64,000 nucleotides of DNA from CAZCAC01 sp964496575 (GTDB taxonomy: Bacteria; Planctomycetota; UBA1135; GCA-002686595): the NCBI GenBank assembly GCA_964496575.1, contig CAZCAC010000042.1, positions 1 through 64,000 of the forward strand. Reading direction: 5' to 3'. Below are positions 12,239-21,544 of this stretch, piece by piece (the first letter of the stretch is position 1; each line of letters begins with the position of its first letter). A model generated the notes under the pieces. That model was not told the origin of the DNA, did not search any database, and saw only the letters and a program-made list of their open reading frames with translations. The translations under genes and the position numbers were made by a program.

Positions 12239-12727
12239 TCACAGCCGCAGCTCGAGCTCCCATTCGTCTCGAAGTGGAATGCCGTCGAGCCCACGCTCGG
12301 GAATCTCCGGCTTGAGCTCTCGGGAACGGGTGACTTCGTCGCGGTGGATCGCCACCACGCGAAGACCGATTCTCTGGTAGAAGCGGACGGCGGGGAGGTT
12401 GTCGTTGGTCGTCACCAGCCAGAGCCGGCGGCAGCTCCGCCGCGACGCGATCTCCCGCACGCGATCCATCAGCGCGCGACCGATCCCGATCGAAGGTCGG
12501 AAGCTGTTCAAGGTGACGACCTCGCACTCTGCCGCCTGCACCCGGTAGGTGAGAAGGCCGACGGGCTCGGGACTGCCGTCGACCGCGAGAAACCCCTCGA
12601 GCTCCTGTGGCCGGTAGCGCTCCCCGTGCACGACGACTTCGGCGCTTCCCCAGTGAGCGGCGATCGCCTCCCCGACCCAGGGACGGTCGGCATCTTCCAG
12701 GGGAAGGATCTCGTACGGCTCGCTCAT
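12239..12727 (-). CDS. GNAT family N-acetyltransferase
   Basis: The 162-residue protein shows the GNAT fold in order: beta strands with FLAVDGSPEPVGLLTYRV, the catalytic-core strand ECEVVTLNSF, an acetyl-CoA pyrophosphate loop in SIGIGRALMDRVREIA, then WLVTTNDNLPAVRFYQRIGL, the typical beta5-helix ending. Family members transfer acetyl from acetyl-CoA to an amine; the substrate here is unknown. The ATG at 12727 gives a protein of normal GNAT length, whereas the longer open frame upstream is an overlap with the kinase in another phase. It lies 44 bp after the kinase stop and is likely part of the same minus-strand transcript. Confidence 0.88.
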   Translation of the reverse strand: MSEPYEILPLEDADRPWVGEAIAAHWGSAEVVVHGERYRPQELEGFLAVDGSPEPVGLLTYRVQAAECEVVTLNSFRPSIGIGRALMDRVREIASRRSCRRLWLVTTNDNLPAVRFYQRIGLRVVAIHRDEVTRSRELKPEIPERGLDGIPLRDEWELELRL

Positions 12728-12771
12728 CGATCTGCGCTCGGTGTCCTCGCGCCGGGAGAGGCGCGCACAGT

Positions 12772-13989
12772 CTACGGCAGGGTGGCGAGGAACGCGCGCG
12801 CCGAGGCCGCCTCCCGACCGGACAGCTCCGCGAGGTGACGGCGCACCTCGTCGGCCAGGAGCGCCGCCGAGGCGTGGCGCCGCGCAGGGTCCTTTCGCAA
12901 CGCCTTGCGCAGGATCCCATCGAGCCCACCCTGCAGCGACCTCGCGAGCGTGGCGAGATCGGTCCCACGGCGGCTCGCGATCTCCGCGGGATCCACCCTT
13001 GGCAGACCGAGCTCGCTCAGGGCTGGCGTCGGATCCCGCACCGCGCGACTCGCCGGCAGCGGCTCTTCGCCGGTGATCGCCAGCACCACCTCGGCCGGAG
13101 ATCCCGACTCGAGGTGATAGGGATACCGCCCGGTCAGCAGCAGGTAGAGCAGGATCCCGAGCGAGTAGACGTCGCCGGAGGTCGCCACCGGCTCTCCCGC
13201 GACCTGCTCGGGGCTGGAGTGGAGCATTGAGAGGTAGCGAGGTTCGGAGGCGGGCATCACCCCGGAGTCTCCCAGCGCCGGACCGAGGATCCGGGCGATC
13301 CCGAAGTCGAGCAACTTCGGAGTCCCTCCGGCGGTGACCAGCACGTTGGCGGGCTTGATGTCGCGATGAACGATCCGGTGCTGGTGCGCCTGGTGAACCG
13401 CCGAGCAGACCCGCTCGAACAGCGCCAGGCGCCACGGCACGGTCAAGCGACGTCGGTCACAGTGCACGTCGATCGGCACGCCGTCGACGAACTCCAGCTC
13501 CAGGTAGGGTCGCCCCTCCCTTGTCACTCCGGCGTCGAGGAGCTGCGCCGTATTCGGGTGATCCACTCGAGCCAGGGTGTGTCGCTCCCGCTCGAAGCGA
13601 CGCAACACCTCAGGGCCGTCGACATCTCCGAGCAGCAACTTGATGGCCACCGGCGGGCCGGGATCTCCGGGCTCACGTACCGCCCGAAACACCTCCCCCA
13701 TCCCTCCGGTGCCGATCGGCTGTCCCAGGATCCAGCGACCGACACGGGTCCCTGGAGATGCTCCGGTCGAGTGGGTCGCGGCCACCGTTTCCCGGAGCAC
13801 GTCCGGCAGTGGCCGATCGAGACCGGTGTCCAGCAGCTCGTGCGCGGCGAGCAAGGACTGGACCTCGGCGCGCAGGACCTCGTCCCCGGCACACACACGA
13901 TCGAGATACCTCGTCCGCCTCTCGCCGGAGCGCTCCACGGCCTCGCCGAAGATCCACTCCACGCGAGCCCAGGATGGGTCCGCGGTCAA
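12772..13989 (-). CDS. Hanks-type Ser/Thr protein kinase, apparently soluble
   Basis: The 405-residue kinase carries all core motifs: glycine loop GTGGMGEV near residue 93, VAIKLL, HRDIKPANVL near 208, DFG near 228 and SPEQVAG in the activation segment. The start is set at a TTG (13989) that shares bases with the sigma-factor stop as TTGA. An upstream ATG at 14022 lies 37 bp inside the sigma gene. The TTG choice is supported by the second sigma/kinase pair, which has exactly the same junction and a parallel N-terminus (LTADPSWARV versus LTRETYSRVK). The kinase domain is followed only by a short helical tail. There is no membrane helix or sensor domain, so activity is probably controlled by partners. 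An anti-sigma-like role for the N-terminal segment is inference. Confidence 0.9.
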   Translation of the reverse strand: MTADPSWARVEWIFGEAVERSGERRTRYLDRVCAGDEVLRAEVQSLLAAHELLDTGLDRPLPDVLRETVAATHSTGASPGTRVGRWILGQPIGTGGMGEVFRAVREPGDPGPPVAIKLLLGDVDGPEVLRRFERERHTLARVDHPNTAQLLDAGVTREGRPYLELEFVDGVPIDVHCDRRRLTVPWRLALFERVCSAVHQAHQHRIVHRDIKPANVLVTAGGTPKLLDFGIARILGPALGDSGVMPASEPRYLSMLHSSPEQVAGEPVATSGDVYSLGILLYLLLTGRYPYHLESGSPAEVVLAITGEEPLPASRAVRDPTPALSELGLPRVDPAEIASRRGTDLATLARSLQGGLDGILRKALRKDPARRHASAALLADEVRRHLAELSGREAASARAFLATLP

Positions 13990-14567
13990 GGATCCGTCTC
14001 CCTCAGCTCGCGCAGCAACCACGCCCGCGCGAGCGCCCAGTCCCGCTTGACGGTGGACGGGGAGAGCCCCATGGCCAGCGCGGTCTGCCGGACGTCGAGG
14101 CCCCCGAAGTAGCGTAGCTCGACCAGGCGCGCCTTGCGCTCGTCGAGCTCATGCAGCCGGTTCAGGCTCTCATCCAGCACCAGGAGGTCGATCCCTGCTT
14201 CCGGCGCCGCCGGGTCCTGGTGGAGGGCGAGACTCACCGCCCCTCCCCCCCGCTTCAGCCTGGAGCGATCTCGGGCGTGGTTGACCAGGATGTGCCGCAT
14301 GGCCAGCGCGGCCGCGCGGTAGTACGCCGCGCGGCCGAGCTTGCGCGTTCGGCATCCACGAGCCAGCCGAAGCCATGTCTCGTTGACCAGCGCGGTCGGC
14401 TGCAGGGTATGGTCCGGTCGCTCCCTGTTCAGGTACCGCGCGGCGAGCCGATGCAGCGCCTCGTAGACCTCCGCGGAGAGCTCCAGTCGAGGCGGGGCGA
14501 CGGAGGCCCGATCGGGCGCGATCGAAGTCTGGCGCACCTTCGACGCAGGGTCGGTCAGCGTACTCAC
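13986..14567 (-). CDS. ECF sigma factor, TIGR02999-like (kinase-linked)
   Basis: The 193-residue protein has a sigma-70 region 2 (HRLAARYLNRERPDHTLQPT, then ALAMRHILVNHARDRSRLKR) and a region 4 helix-turn-helix (LRYFGGLDVRQTALAMGLS, then STVKRDWALARAWL). The phrase PTALVNETWLRL is the signature of the planctomycete ECF subgroup that is genetically linked to Ser/Thr kinases. Translation starts at a GTG (14567), with GGGAGA seven bases upstream. It ends in the TTGA junction with the kinase gene. It should direct RNA polymerase to a specific, unidentified set of promoters, with the neighbouring kinase as the likely regulator. Confidence 0.93.
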   Translation of the reverse strand: MSTLTDPASKVRQTSIAPDRASVAPPRLELSAEVYEALHRLAARYLNRERPDHTLQPTALVNETWLRLARGCRTRKLGRAAYYRAAALAMRHILVNHARDRSRLKRGGGAVSLALHQDPAAPEAGIDLLVLDESLNRLHELDERKARLVELRYFGGLDVRQTALAMGLSPSTVKRDWALARAWLLRELRETDP

Positions 14568-15400
14568 GATCGGTCTCCCTTCTCCATGGCCGGCTGTCCC
14601 CGGAAACCCCGGTACCTTGCGGAAGCAACGAGCGCGGCGCTCGGCACCCCGAAGGGCACGAGTCGTCCGGTCGGAGACCTGAAATACTCCGATCGGGCCC
14701 GGGAGCGTCTCCTTCCTGATTCACAATCGAGCGATGGGATCATCACCTTTTCTCGAGCTCGCCGGGAGTTGCGTTGTTCACTCCGAATCGGGCGCCCCCC
14801 GGGATCTCCGTTTCACCGGTTGCATCTGATGAGATGAAATCGACGATCGGCTTGTTCCCTCGTTTGCCACAGTCTTCGAGAGACTGATCACCGCTGCAAC
14901 GACCTTCTATTTCATCGTCCCTGGTCGGGACCATTTCATTGTACCTGTTCGGAGCCAATGGTGGTCGAGGGCGCTGAAAAGGCAAACCAATACGGTTACC
15001 GCGAGCAATGCCCCGATCCCGTCATCTCCAACCCGGAACGAGTGCTGACCGGGGTGAGAAGCCCTCGCTGTCGAGCGCCCCGAAGTGTGCGACTCCGTGA
15101 CAGCGAAGTGCGGATAGGTAAGAGAAGCACCACCTGCCGGGCGGGCCGCACGGAGGTCCACACCGAGGTGGTCGGTTCTATCGCCTTGTGACGAGCCGGG
15201 TTGGGATCTTTGACATCCGGTGGCGAGGTCGCGGCACGGTGTTTGTAACCATCGAGTCGGCAGCAGCCTCGTCACGGACCCGCTCGAACCACGGGTCAAT
15301 ACACCACTGCCAGGACTCGCACAGCCCTCCAGGTGAGGGTCGGGGGATCGGTTCGTGACATCGAACGAAGCGCCACCGGCGTGATGGTAGGAGACCACCC
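14568..15400. other. 833-bp intergenic region, no supported gene
   Basis: This region lies between the divergent sigma gene and the Ig-like lipoprotein gene. It is visibly poorer in G and C than its flanks, and several short open frames inside have no codon bias, ribosome site or recognisable product. A perfect TTGACA at 15210-15215 has no convincing -10 partner at 16-18 bp. GGAG at 15392-15395 is the probable ribosome site for the gene at 15401. It most likely holds promoters for both neighbours. Confidence 0.5.
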
Positions 15401-18400
15401 ATGCGGCCCACGAATCTCGTTTCCGCTTCCCCGTCGAGCTCGATTCCGAGACACCTCACCCCCCTCTGCATCGCTTGCGTGACTCTTCTGACCGGAGGGT
15501 TGCTCGGCGGCTGCGGCGGCTCACCCGCGAGCTTCGGCAGCGAGTCGGACGAGCCGGGCCAGCTCGTGACTCACCTCGACCCGGGGATCGGGTCGAAGAC
15601 CTTCATCGTCGAGGGTAACCACGGCGGCCGGGCCAGTGAGGTCACGATACAGAACATCTACTGGGGGCGTCTCGTCAACGTCTTCGATTCGACCGGAGAG
15701 CTGCAAAACACCGATGTCGTGATAGCTGAGAACATCCTCGATGGCCAGCTCGTCTGGACCTCGGCGGGGTCGGTGCCCATCGCTCTCGGGAGGAATCCGG
15801 TCACGGCGGACTGGACGTTGACCATCGAGGCGCTCGCCGGTACGCCCGCGTTCGAGGAGGTGCTCCTGTTCCTCGATCGGGACCTGACGCCGACGCTCAA
15901 CGCGAGCCTCGCGCCCTCCGAGCTGGGCCCCTTCTCGATGATCCCGCGAAACGCCGCGATGGTGATCGTCTTCGACGACCTTCTCGATCCTCGCTTCGAC
16001 GACGGTGATTGGGCGGACAGCTTCGGCGGCGACCTGGTCAATCCCACGACCGTGCAGCTCAGCCCGCAGGTGGTGCGGGTGCGCACCGGATACAGTCCAC
16101 TGGAGCTCTTCGAGACCCGGATCATCCTCGACCGGAACCACGGCGACTGGGCGGACTTCGACGACGACGGAGAGAACGAGTTCCACTCGACGCGGGTGAT
16201 CGTCTGCACGACGGTGAGTGAGGTTCAGTCCGCGGCCAGTGATCCTCCTCTCGCCGTGAACTCGATCGGCTTGCCCGCCAGCATCAACTCGTACGATCCG
16301 AACCTGGCCTTGCGCATCCCGACCAAGATCGACCCGGGGGTCGGACAGACTCGGCTCCTGGTGAACCCCACCGGCAGCGTGATGGCGTTCGGGACGAACG
16401 GATGGAAGGACCAGGATTCCCCCACCCAGGACCTGGTGCGCGCGCTGCGCTCCGGGGGCGAGTCGGGAACGACCGGAGACCTGTACAACGGCTTCCTGCT
16501 GGACCAGGTTGCCCCCGAGCTGATCGGCGACTTCCCGATCGAGATCCTCGAGCCTCCGCTCGACGGTCCGGGCATGGACGAGATCACCATCCCGAGCCTG
16601 CGCTTCGACAGCACGACCTGCGCGCCGATGCCTCGCATCGGTGATATCGTGGGTCAAGGCGACGTGGTAGCCGAGGTGATCCATCCCGGCATCCAGGGGT
16701 CGGGTGTCTTCCTCGACCTGCGCCTGAGGACGGTCGCCCCCGCCGATGGTGAGTTGCTCGCCGGCGCGGCCCGGATCACGACCGCGTTCCGCGAGGAGGG
16801 CGAGGAGCTGGCTCCTTGCTTCTTCCGTTTCTCGCCGGACGCCGCTTCCCTGCCCAATCAGCTGGTCTCGCCCGAGGCTCAGGTCGCGATCCGCTTCAGC
16901 AAGCCGATGGACCCGGCGACGATCACTCCCTTCGACACGTTCACGATCACGCGCCGGTCGACCGACCCGGTGCCCTACGACTACGCCGTCGGACAGGTCG
17001 TCTCCTCTCCCGACCTGCGGACGTTCAGCTGGAAACACCCCGAGCTACCCTTCGCCCACGAGCCGGGAATCGCGGAGACCTACTACATCAACCTCGCCAA
17101 GGGAACTGGTGGTCCGACCGACCTCGCGGGCAATCCTCTCGAGGTGACCCCGGGCCAGATCCCGTTCACCCTCGATCCCGGCGCGGGGACCCAGCGGAAC
17201 GGAGGAATCGTTCTGCGCTTCCACACCGACGACGAGTTCGGGCTCATCAGCGCCGACTCGCCGAATGGAGCGCCGGACACCTTCCCCGAGCTGCGCAACG
17301 GGCAGCTCCTGTACGACATGCAGAACGAGCGCATCTGGCCGCGGCCGGTGACCCGCTACTCAGTCGCTGCCGACCGGGACAAGCCGCTGCCGAGCGTCAT
17401 GAAGCCCTTCGCCGGAGGGATCCAGACTCCCCTGTCTCCGCTGGGATCGAAGCTGCACCAGGTCTGGAGGTACTGCGACCTGGGCTTCTCGCTGACCGAC
17501 GAGACCAACATCAACGTCGACGTGGAGGGGCTGTCCTGGGCTCCCGTGGGAGGGACGCTGGTCACCGACGTCTACGAGGACTTCAGCGTCACCCTGGCCC
17601 ACAGCAGGTTCCTGCCCGACGAGGTCCTCAACTCGCAGGGCTTCCCCGCGTTCGCGAATTCGGGGCTGGTCACGACCTATCAGGAGAACCTGCTCGACTC
17701 GACCAACGATCCCGGAACGGTGGTCCACGATCGAGCCCGAGGGTACATCGTCAGCTCGGCGAACCTGTACCAGGCGACGTCGAAGACCTTCATGGTTCCC
17801 TATCCGTGGAACCAGGACCGGCCGGTCGAGGATCACACCTACTACACGTGGCGGGACACGGCCCTGCTCGCCCTGGGTGGGCCGAACGGGGCTGGCGCTC
17901 CGACGGGCCAGGAGGCCGTGATCAGCGGAACCACGGCGGGGATCTACCTCGCCGGGTCCGTGCCGACGATCGGCTTGCCGCTCTTGATGGAGTTCCGCTG
18001 CTATCCCCACGGCGCCGCCCTGGGGTTGAACGCCTTCGACATCTCGCTCGCGTGCAACTCGTCGGCGCGACCCAACTTTCGCGCCTTCTCGACCGGCGGC
18101 TACCAGGTCGGGGGCCTGCCGGTGGTGAAGAACCCCGATCTCGAGGACGTGGCCACTGGCGGCTACAACCCCAGCAGCAATCCCCCCGGTCAGATAACCC
18201 CCGGAGTGGACTGCAGCTTCTACATCGGTGATATGGCGCTGGTGACGCGGGTGAGCCGCATTCACACGATCTGGTTCGACACCAGGAGCGTCGACCCGAC
18301 GTACCTGGATCCCGTCATCGAGCCCGCTCCCGACGAGCAGGTGGCCGGCACCCGGATCGTCCTGGCCTTCCGCGGAGCCAGTGACATCGTCGGCAAGGAC

Positions 18401-18640
18401 ACGACCTTCCCGTTCCAGGACGTGCGCACCGACGCTGGTCTCCTGGACTACTACGGCGACCCGACCGACGGCAGCGCGCCGGTGTTTGTCGGGCCCGACG
18501 GCTCGTGGAAGCAGGACATCAGCGAGATCAACTCCGGACGATACTTCCAGACTCGTATCACCTTCATCTCCAACACCGTCACGAACAAGACCGCCGAGCT
18601 GCGTACGCTGGGCTTCTCCTGGCGCGAACTGGGCATCTGA
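15401..18640 (+). CDS. Large lipoprotein with an SbsA-type Ig-like domain
   Basis: The 1,079-residue product has a lipoprotein signal ending in GGLLGGC around residue 38. The mature part is long and beta-rich with many Asp-Pro-Gly turns. Around residue 490 the segment QVAIRFSKPMDPATITPFDT closely fits the Big_5 (SbsA Ig-like) pattern, in which an extracellular beta-sandwich is introduced by a FSKPMD-type motif. Other parts resemble repeated beta-sandwiches without a recognisable enzyme motif. GGAG lies upstream of the ATG. A surface or outer-membrane structural protein is the most reasonable guess. Its C-terminus (TLGFSWRELGI) is not the shared WYRDP module found in other secreted proteins here. 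Confidence 0.8.
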   Translation: MRPTNLVSASPSSSIPRHLTPLCIACVTLLTGGLLGGCGGSPASFGSESDEPGQLVTHLDPGIGSKTFIVEGNHGGRASEVTIQNIYWGRLVNVFDSTGELQNTDVVIAENILDGQLVWTSAGSVPIALGRNPVTADWTLTIEALAGTPAFEEVLLFLDRDLTPTLNASLAPSELGPFSMIPRNAAMVIVFDDLLDPRFDDGDWADSFGGDLVNPTTVQLSPQVVRVRTGYSPLELFETRIILDRNHGDWADFDDDGENEFHSTRVIVCTTVSEVQSAASDPPLAVNSIGLPASINSYDPNLALRIPTKIDPGVGQTRLLVNPTGSVMAFGTNGWKDQDSPTQDLVRALRSGGESGTTGDLYNGFLLDQVAPELIGDFPIEILEPPLDGPGMDEITIPSLRFDSTTCAPMPRIGDIVGQGDVVAEVIHPGIQGSGVFLDLRLRTVAPADGELLAGAARITTAFREEGEELAPCFFRFSPDAASLPNQLVSPEAQVAIRFSKPMDPATITPFDTFTITRRSTDPVPYDYAVGQVVSSPDLRTFSWKHPELPFAHEPGIAETYYINLAKGTGGPTDLAGNPLEVTPGQIPFTLDPGAGTQRNGGIVLRFHTDDEFGLISADSPNGAPDTFPELRNGQLLYDMQNERIWPRPVTRYSVAADRDKPLPSVMKPFAGGIQTPLSPLGSKLHQVWRYCDLGFSLTDETNINVDVEGLSWAPVGGTLVTDVYEDFSVTLAHSRFLPDEVLNSQGFPAFANSGLVTTYQENLLDSTNDPGTVVHDRARGYIVSSANLYQATSKTFMVPYPWNQDRPVEDHTYYTWRDTALLALGGPNGAGAPTGQEAVISGTTAGIYLAGSVPTIGLPLLMEFRCYPHGAALGLNAFDISLACNSSARPNFRAFSTGGYQVGGLPVVKNPDLEDVATGGYNPSSNPPGQITPGVDCSFYIGDMALVTRVSRIHTIWFDTRSVDPTYLDPVIEPAPDEQVAGTRIVLAFRGASDIVGKDTTFPFQDVRTDAGLLDYYGDPTDGSAPVFVGPDGSWKQDISEINSGRYFQTRITFISNTVTNKTAELRTLGFSWRELGI

Positions 18641-18667
18641 CGCCTGGCGGAGGTTAGACTCTCCGCC

Positions 18668-19327
18668 GTGGACCCTCGCCGTCCCGACGAACCCCCGAGT
18701 CGGCCCGTCGACTACTGGAATCGGGTCGCGGACGAGAAGACCTTCAGCCATCCGCTCGACCTCGCGCGGCTCGGCGGTCATCTCGACCACGACTCGAGGA
18801 TCCTCGACTGGGGCTGCGGCTACGGGCGGCTCCTCGACGAGCTCCGCCGCGCCGGGTACCGGCGGCTGGTCGGGCTGGACTTCGCGAGGTCGATGATCGA
18901 GCGCGGTCGCGCGCAATTCCCCGGGCTCGACCTGCGCCTCGATCCCGGTGCGGAAGGGGACGCTGCGCTCGGGACCTTCGATGTGGTGCTGCTCTTCTCG
19001 GTGTGGACCTGCATTCCGGAGGACAGGGACCTCGAGGAACTGATGCGACGCGTCCGCGAAGTCCTGAGGCCCGGGGGGCTGGTTCACGTCAGCGATCTCC
19101 TGCTGCAGACCGACGAGCGCAACCGGAGACGCTACGCGCGCTTCGCCGACTCCGGCACGTACGGGGTCTTCGAACTCGACGAGGGAGTCCGGGTACGCCA
19201 CTTCTCGCGGGAGCGGGTGGAGGAGCTGCTGATCGGATTCGAGCCGATCGAGACCACCGAGATCCGGACGACCACGATGAACGGGCACCGGGTCGACGCC
19301 TTCCAGTTCCTGGGGCGCCGCGAGTGA
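18668..19327 (+). CDS. Class I SAM-dependent methyltransferase
   Basis: The 219-residue protein has a canonical SAM-binding glycine motif, ILDWGCGYGRLLDEL (motif I), near residue 45. The acidic end of strand 2 (LVGLDFARSMIERG) follows, then motif IV-like FDVVLLFSVW and post-motif REVLRPGGLVHVSDL. These features define a class I methyltransferase of the Methyltransf_11/25 type; the acceptor is not evident. The GTG start at 18668 follows GGAGG at 18648-18652, which is too far (15 nt) for a standard ribosome site. TAGACT at 18655-18660, a -10-like hexamer, lies only seven bases before the GTG, so leaderless initiation is possible. It follows the lipoprotein gene by 27 bp. Confidence 0.88.
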   Translation: MDPRRPDEPPSRPVDYWNRVADEKTFSHPLDLARLGGHLDHDSRILDWGCGYGRLLDELRRAGYRRLVGLDFARSMIERGRAQFPGLDLRLDPGAEGDAALGTFDVVLLFSVWTCIPEDRDLEELMRRVREVLRPGGLVHVSDLLLQTDERNRRRYARFADSGTYGVFELDEGVRVRHFSRERVEELLIGFEPIETTEIRTTTMNGHRVDAFQFLGRRE

Positions 19328-19328
19328 A

Positions 19329-19371
19329 AGGCCCCCGGGGGGAGAACGTCACGCGTTCCACCCGGGGGCCT
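19329..19371 (+). terminator. GC-rich hairpin terminator
   Basis: Bases 19329-19342 pair with 19358-19371 in a 14-bp stem with one mismatch and a 15-nt loop. It starts two bases after the methyltransferase stop and precedes a TGTGTGTCT stretch. It lies between that gene and the convergent gene ending at 19436, so it may serve both directions. Confidence 0.65.
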
Positions 19372-19435
19372 GTGTGTCTACTGCGAGAGTCCGCGCGAAC
19401 GAGTCAGCGCGAGTCCCGCCAAGTGATCCGGACCT

Positions 19436-20872
19436 CTAGGGAATCCAGGTGATGATCGCCTCGGGATCGACGATCGGCGGCACGTTCGGCCAGATGATCG
19501 TGTGGACGTCGAGGAGAATGGCGCCGTCGCCACCCTCGCCGTGGGCGATGCAGTTGTCCACCCCGGGGAGGAAGATGCCGCCGTCGAGGGCCGCCAGGTT
19601 GATGAGACCACCGAAGCCGCCGGGGTCAGTACCATCCCCCAGGATGCGTCCCCTGACGCTCACGGCATCGTCGTCCGGGCCCCAGGCAATCCCGATGACA
19701 CTGCCCGCGTAGGTCGCCTCGACGGTGATGTAGGCGAGGAACCCTTCCAGACGGACGCTCTCGCCGAAGATATCCACAGATCCGCCGAAGCTGCCCTCGG
19801 GAAGGTCGAAAGCGGTGCACTCGATGCCCGAGATGCCCTCCATCAGGAAGTCCCTCATGGCATCGATGAGGATCGACCCACCGCCGACGTTCCCGTAGGA
19901 CCGCAGGCGCGCCCGATCGTGCATCTCGAACGAGCCGCAGGTGTAGAATCCGATGTGCGGGCCGAAGTCATTCAGCGGGAAGATGTTCTCGATCCTCCCG
20001 TCGTCTCGCAACACGATGTCCCCGTTGACGTAGAATTCGGCCGCCGGAGTGTTGATGATGATCTTGCCCCAGCCCTCGACGATCAGGCCGAGAACGGAGA
20101 GGGTCCCGTCGGGGACGCCGTCGTAGTCGACCGCGCTCCCATCCAGGTCGGTGAAGTAGACATGGGAGTCGATCACCAGCGGCAGACCCTGGTCGCAGGG
20201 CACGCCGACACAGACGTTGTCGACCTGGGCGTACCAGTCCCAGGCCGAGACATCCAGATTGGTGTAGACGAACCGGACCCGCGTCATGCTCGTGACGGGT
20301 CCCAGGTCGAGCACGACGTGCTCGCCGGGTTGGCTGCGGAAAGCCCCGTGGTCAGCGACCCAGGTCAACAGGTTGGTCCAGCTCCCCCCCCCGTTGTAGC
20401 TCACGTCGACCTCGAAGGTCTCGTTGCCGGAGAAGGACTGGAAGTTGGCGTCGAACTCCAGGTAGGCCTCGGTGACGGCGGTGAGATCGATGATCGGGCT
20501 GATCAGCGAGGCGTCGTACGGAAAGACGCCGAACTGGTCACTGGAACAGGTCGCCGCGTCACCGGTTCCGCAGTAGTTGCCGAACTCGCCGCTTCCCGCG
20601 ATGTCGGTCCACACCAGACCCTGGCCCGCGTCGTCGGTAGTGCCCCAGTTTCCGGGGATCCCGGCGTTGAAGTTCTCCTTGAAGACACTGAAGAGCGGCG
20701 CCGGCGGGACCGCAGGGGGCGGGGTGATTCTCTGGGGTCCGAACTGGTCTCTCTGCACCTTCACGGCGCTCCCCGGGCCTCCGATGGTATGCACTTGAAT
20801 CTGCCGAGCCGACAGCTCGGGCACCAGAAGAGATACCAGCGTACCGAGAGAGAGGATTGTCGCACGTATCAT
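19436..20872 (-). CDS. Secreted protein with a jelly-roll-like domain, unknown function
   Basis: The start at 20872 (MIRATILSLG) begins a signal peptide ending near ELSARQ. AAGGAGC is placed about seven bases upstream, whereas the open frame from 20965 adds 31 poorly biased residues. The N-terminal half, roughly residues 60-220, reads like a MAM/CUB-type jelly-roll: NFNAGIPGNWGTTDDAGQG, LSPIIDLT-like turns, and LDLGPVTSMTRVRFVYTN. It is often used for extracellular binding. The C-terminal half has evenly spaced short strands (INTPAAEFYVNGDIVLR, SVDIFGESVRLEG, SVRGRILGDG), which look like a parallel beta-helix. Four Cys in the N-terminal half may form disulphides. No catalytic motif or shared C-terminal module is seen. 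The gene is monocistronic. Confidence 0.75.
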   Translation of the reverse strand: MIRATILSLGTLVSLLVPELSARQIQVHTIGGPGSAVKVQRDQFGPQRITPPPAVPPAPLFSVFKENFNAGIPGNWGTTDDAGQGLVWTDIAGSGEFGNYCGTGDAATCSSDQFGVFPYDASLISPIIDLTAVTEAYLEFDANFQSFSGNETFEVDVSYNGGGSWTNLLTWVADHGAFRSQPGEHVVLDLGPVTSMTRVRFVYTNLDVSAWDWYAQVDNVCVGVPCDQGLPLVIDSHVYFTDLDGSAVDYDGVPDGTLSVLGLIVEGWGKIIINTPAAEFYVNGDIVLRDDGRIENIFPLNDFGPHIGFYTCGSFEMHDRARLRSYGNVGGGSILIDAMRDFLMEGISGIECTAFDLPEGSFGGSVDIFGESVRLEGFLAYITVEATYAGSVIGIAWGPDDDAVSVRGRILGDGTDPGGFGGLINLAALDGGIFLPGVDNCIAHGEGGDGAILLDVHTIIWPNVPPIVDPEAIITWIP

Positions 20873-21544
20873 CGATATGCTCCTTCGTAGTGTTGTTTCT
20901 CGGTGACAGGCACACCACAGCTCACAATGATTCGCTGACAGAAACAGAATCTGCAACAGGTGCACGCGTCCTTGAAGGGTCGCGAGGATAGCACGGTACG
21001 ACCAACACCATGGTGGCGCTTATCTGGCCTATTCTCACTGGTTTCGGCAGTTCAGGATGTCGCTAATGACGCAGTCCATATATCAGTTATCCGCAGATGA
21101 GAATCCAGAATCCGCAAGCCAACTACGGGATGATCCGAGCGCGAACTCCGACGATCGATGAGCAGGACATCCATCGGTCTTCGGAATCGTGACGCGACGA
21201 TGAACAGCAACCACGAGAGAGCGACCGACAATCATGCTTGCAGGGTTCCGTGGGCCAATCCACCGGCGCCATCGGATCGCAGCGCCGGCGTTTCGCGCTG
21301 GCCGGCAAGTGGAAGCCGTGGCCCTTCGTCGTCGTCGATTCCGACTCGCGGAATTCCCTGCTGAATCAGGTGAACGACTCCCGATACCGTCTGTGCCGCG
21401 GCGCTGTCCTCCCGACGTCGGCTTGGGAATGCATTCGAGACTCGCACATTGAATTGCTCTGACTCGTTCCAGAGAGAGATTCGAACCGATTCGAACCGAT
21501 TCGAACCGATTCCAACCCCTTCATCGACCGGGTGGTGCCGCTCG
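20873..21544. other. 672-bp intergenic region, no supported gene
   Basis: The stretch from about 20900 to 21130 is AT-richer than its surroundings and probably holds the promoter of the gene that starts at 20872. The right end holds a three-copy 10-bp repeat (21481-21510). Short open frames around 21230-21460 show no supporting features. Confidence 0.5.
21481..21510. repeat. Three tandem copies of a 10-bp unit, TCGAACCGAT
   Basis: TCGAACCGAT is repeated three times without error, and a degenerate fourth unit (TCCAACCCCT) follows. The array lies 35-65 bp beyond the amidase stop at 21545. The 10-bp period matches one turn of B-DNA, so equal faces of the helix recur. Confidence 0.85.

Noticed and set aside
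14907..15398. 163-codon minus-strand frame in the 833-bp intergenic region
   Set aside because: No ribosome site, no codon bias and no recognisable sequence.
21238..21462. Short plus-strand frames between 21230 and 21460
   Set aside because: Several overlapping frames of similar length with no signal, ribosome site or homology that I can recognise.
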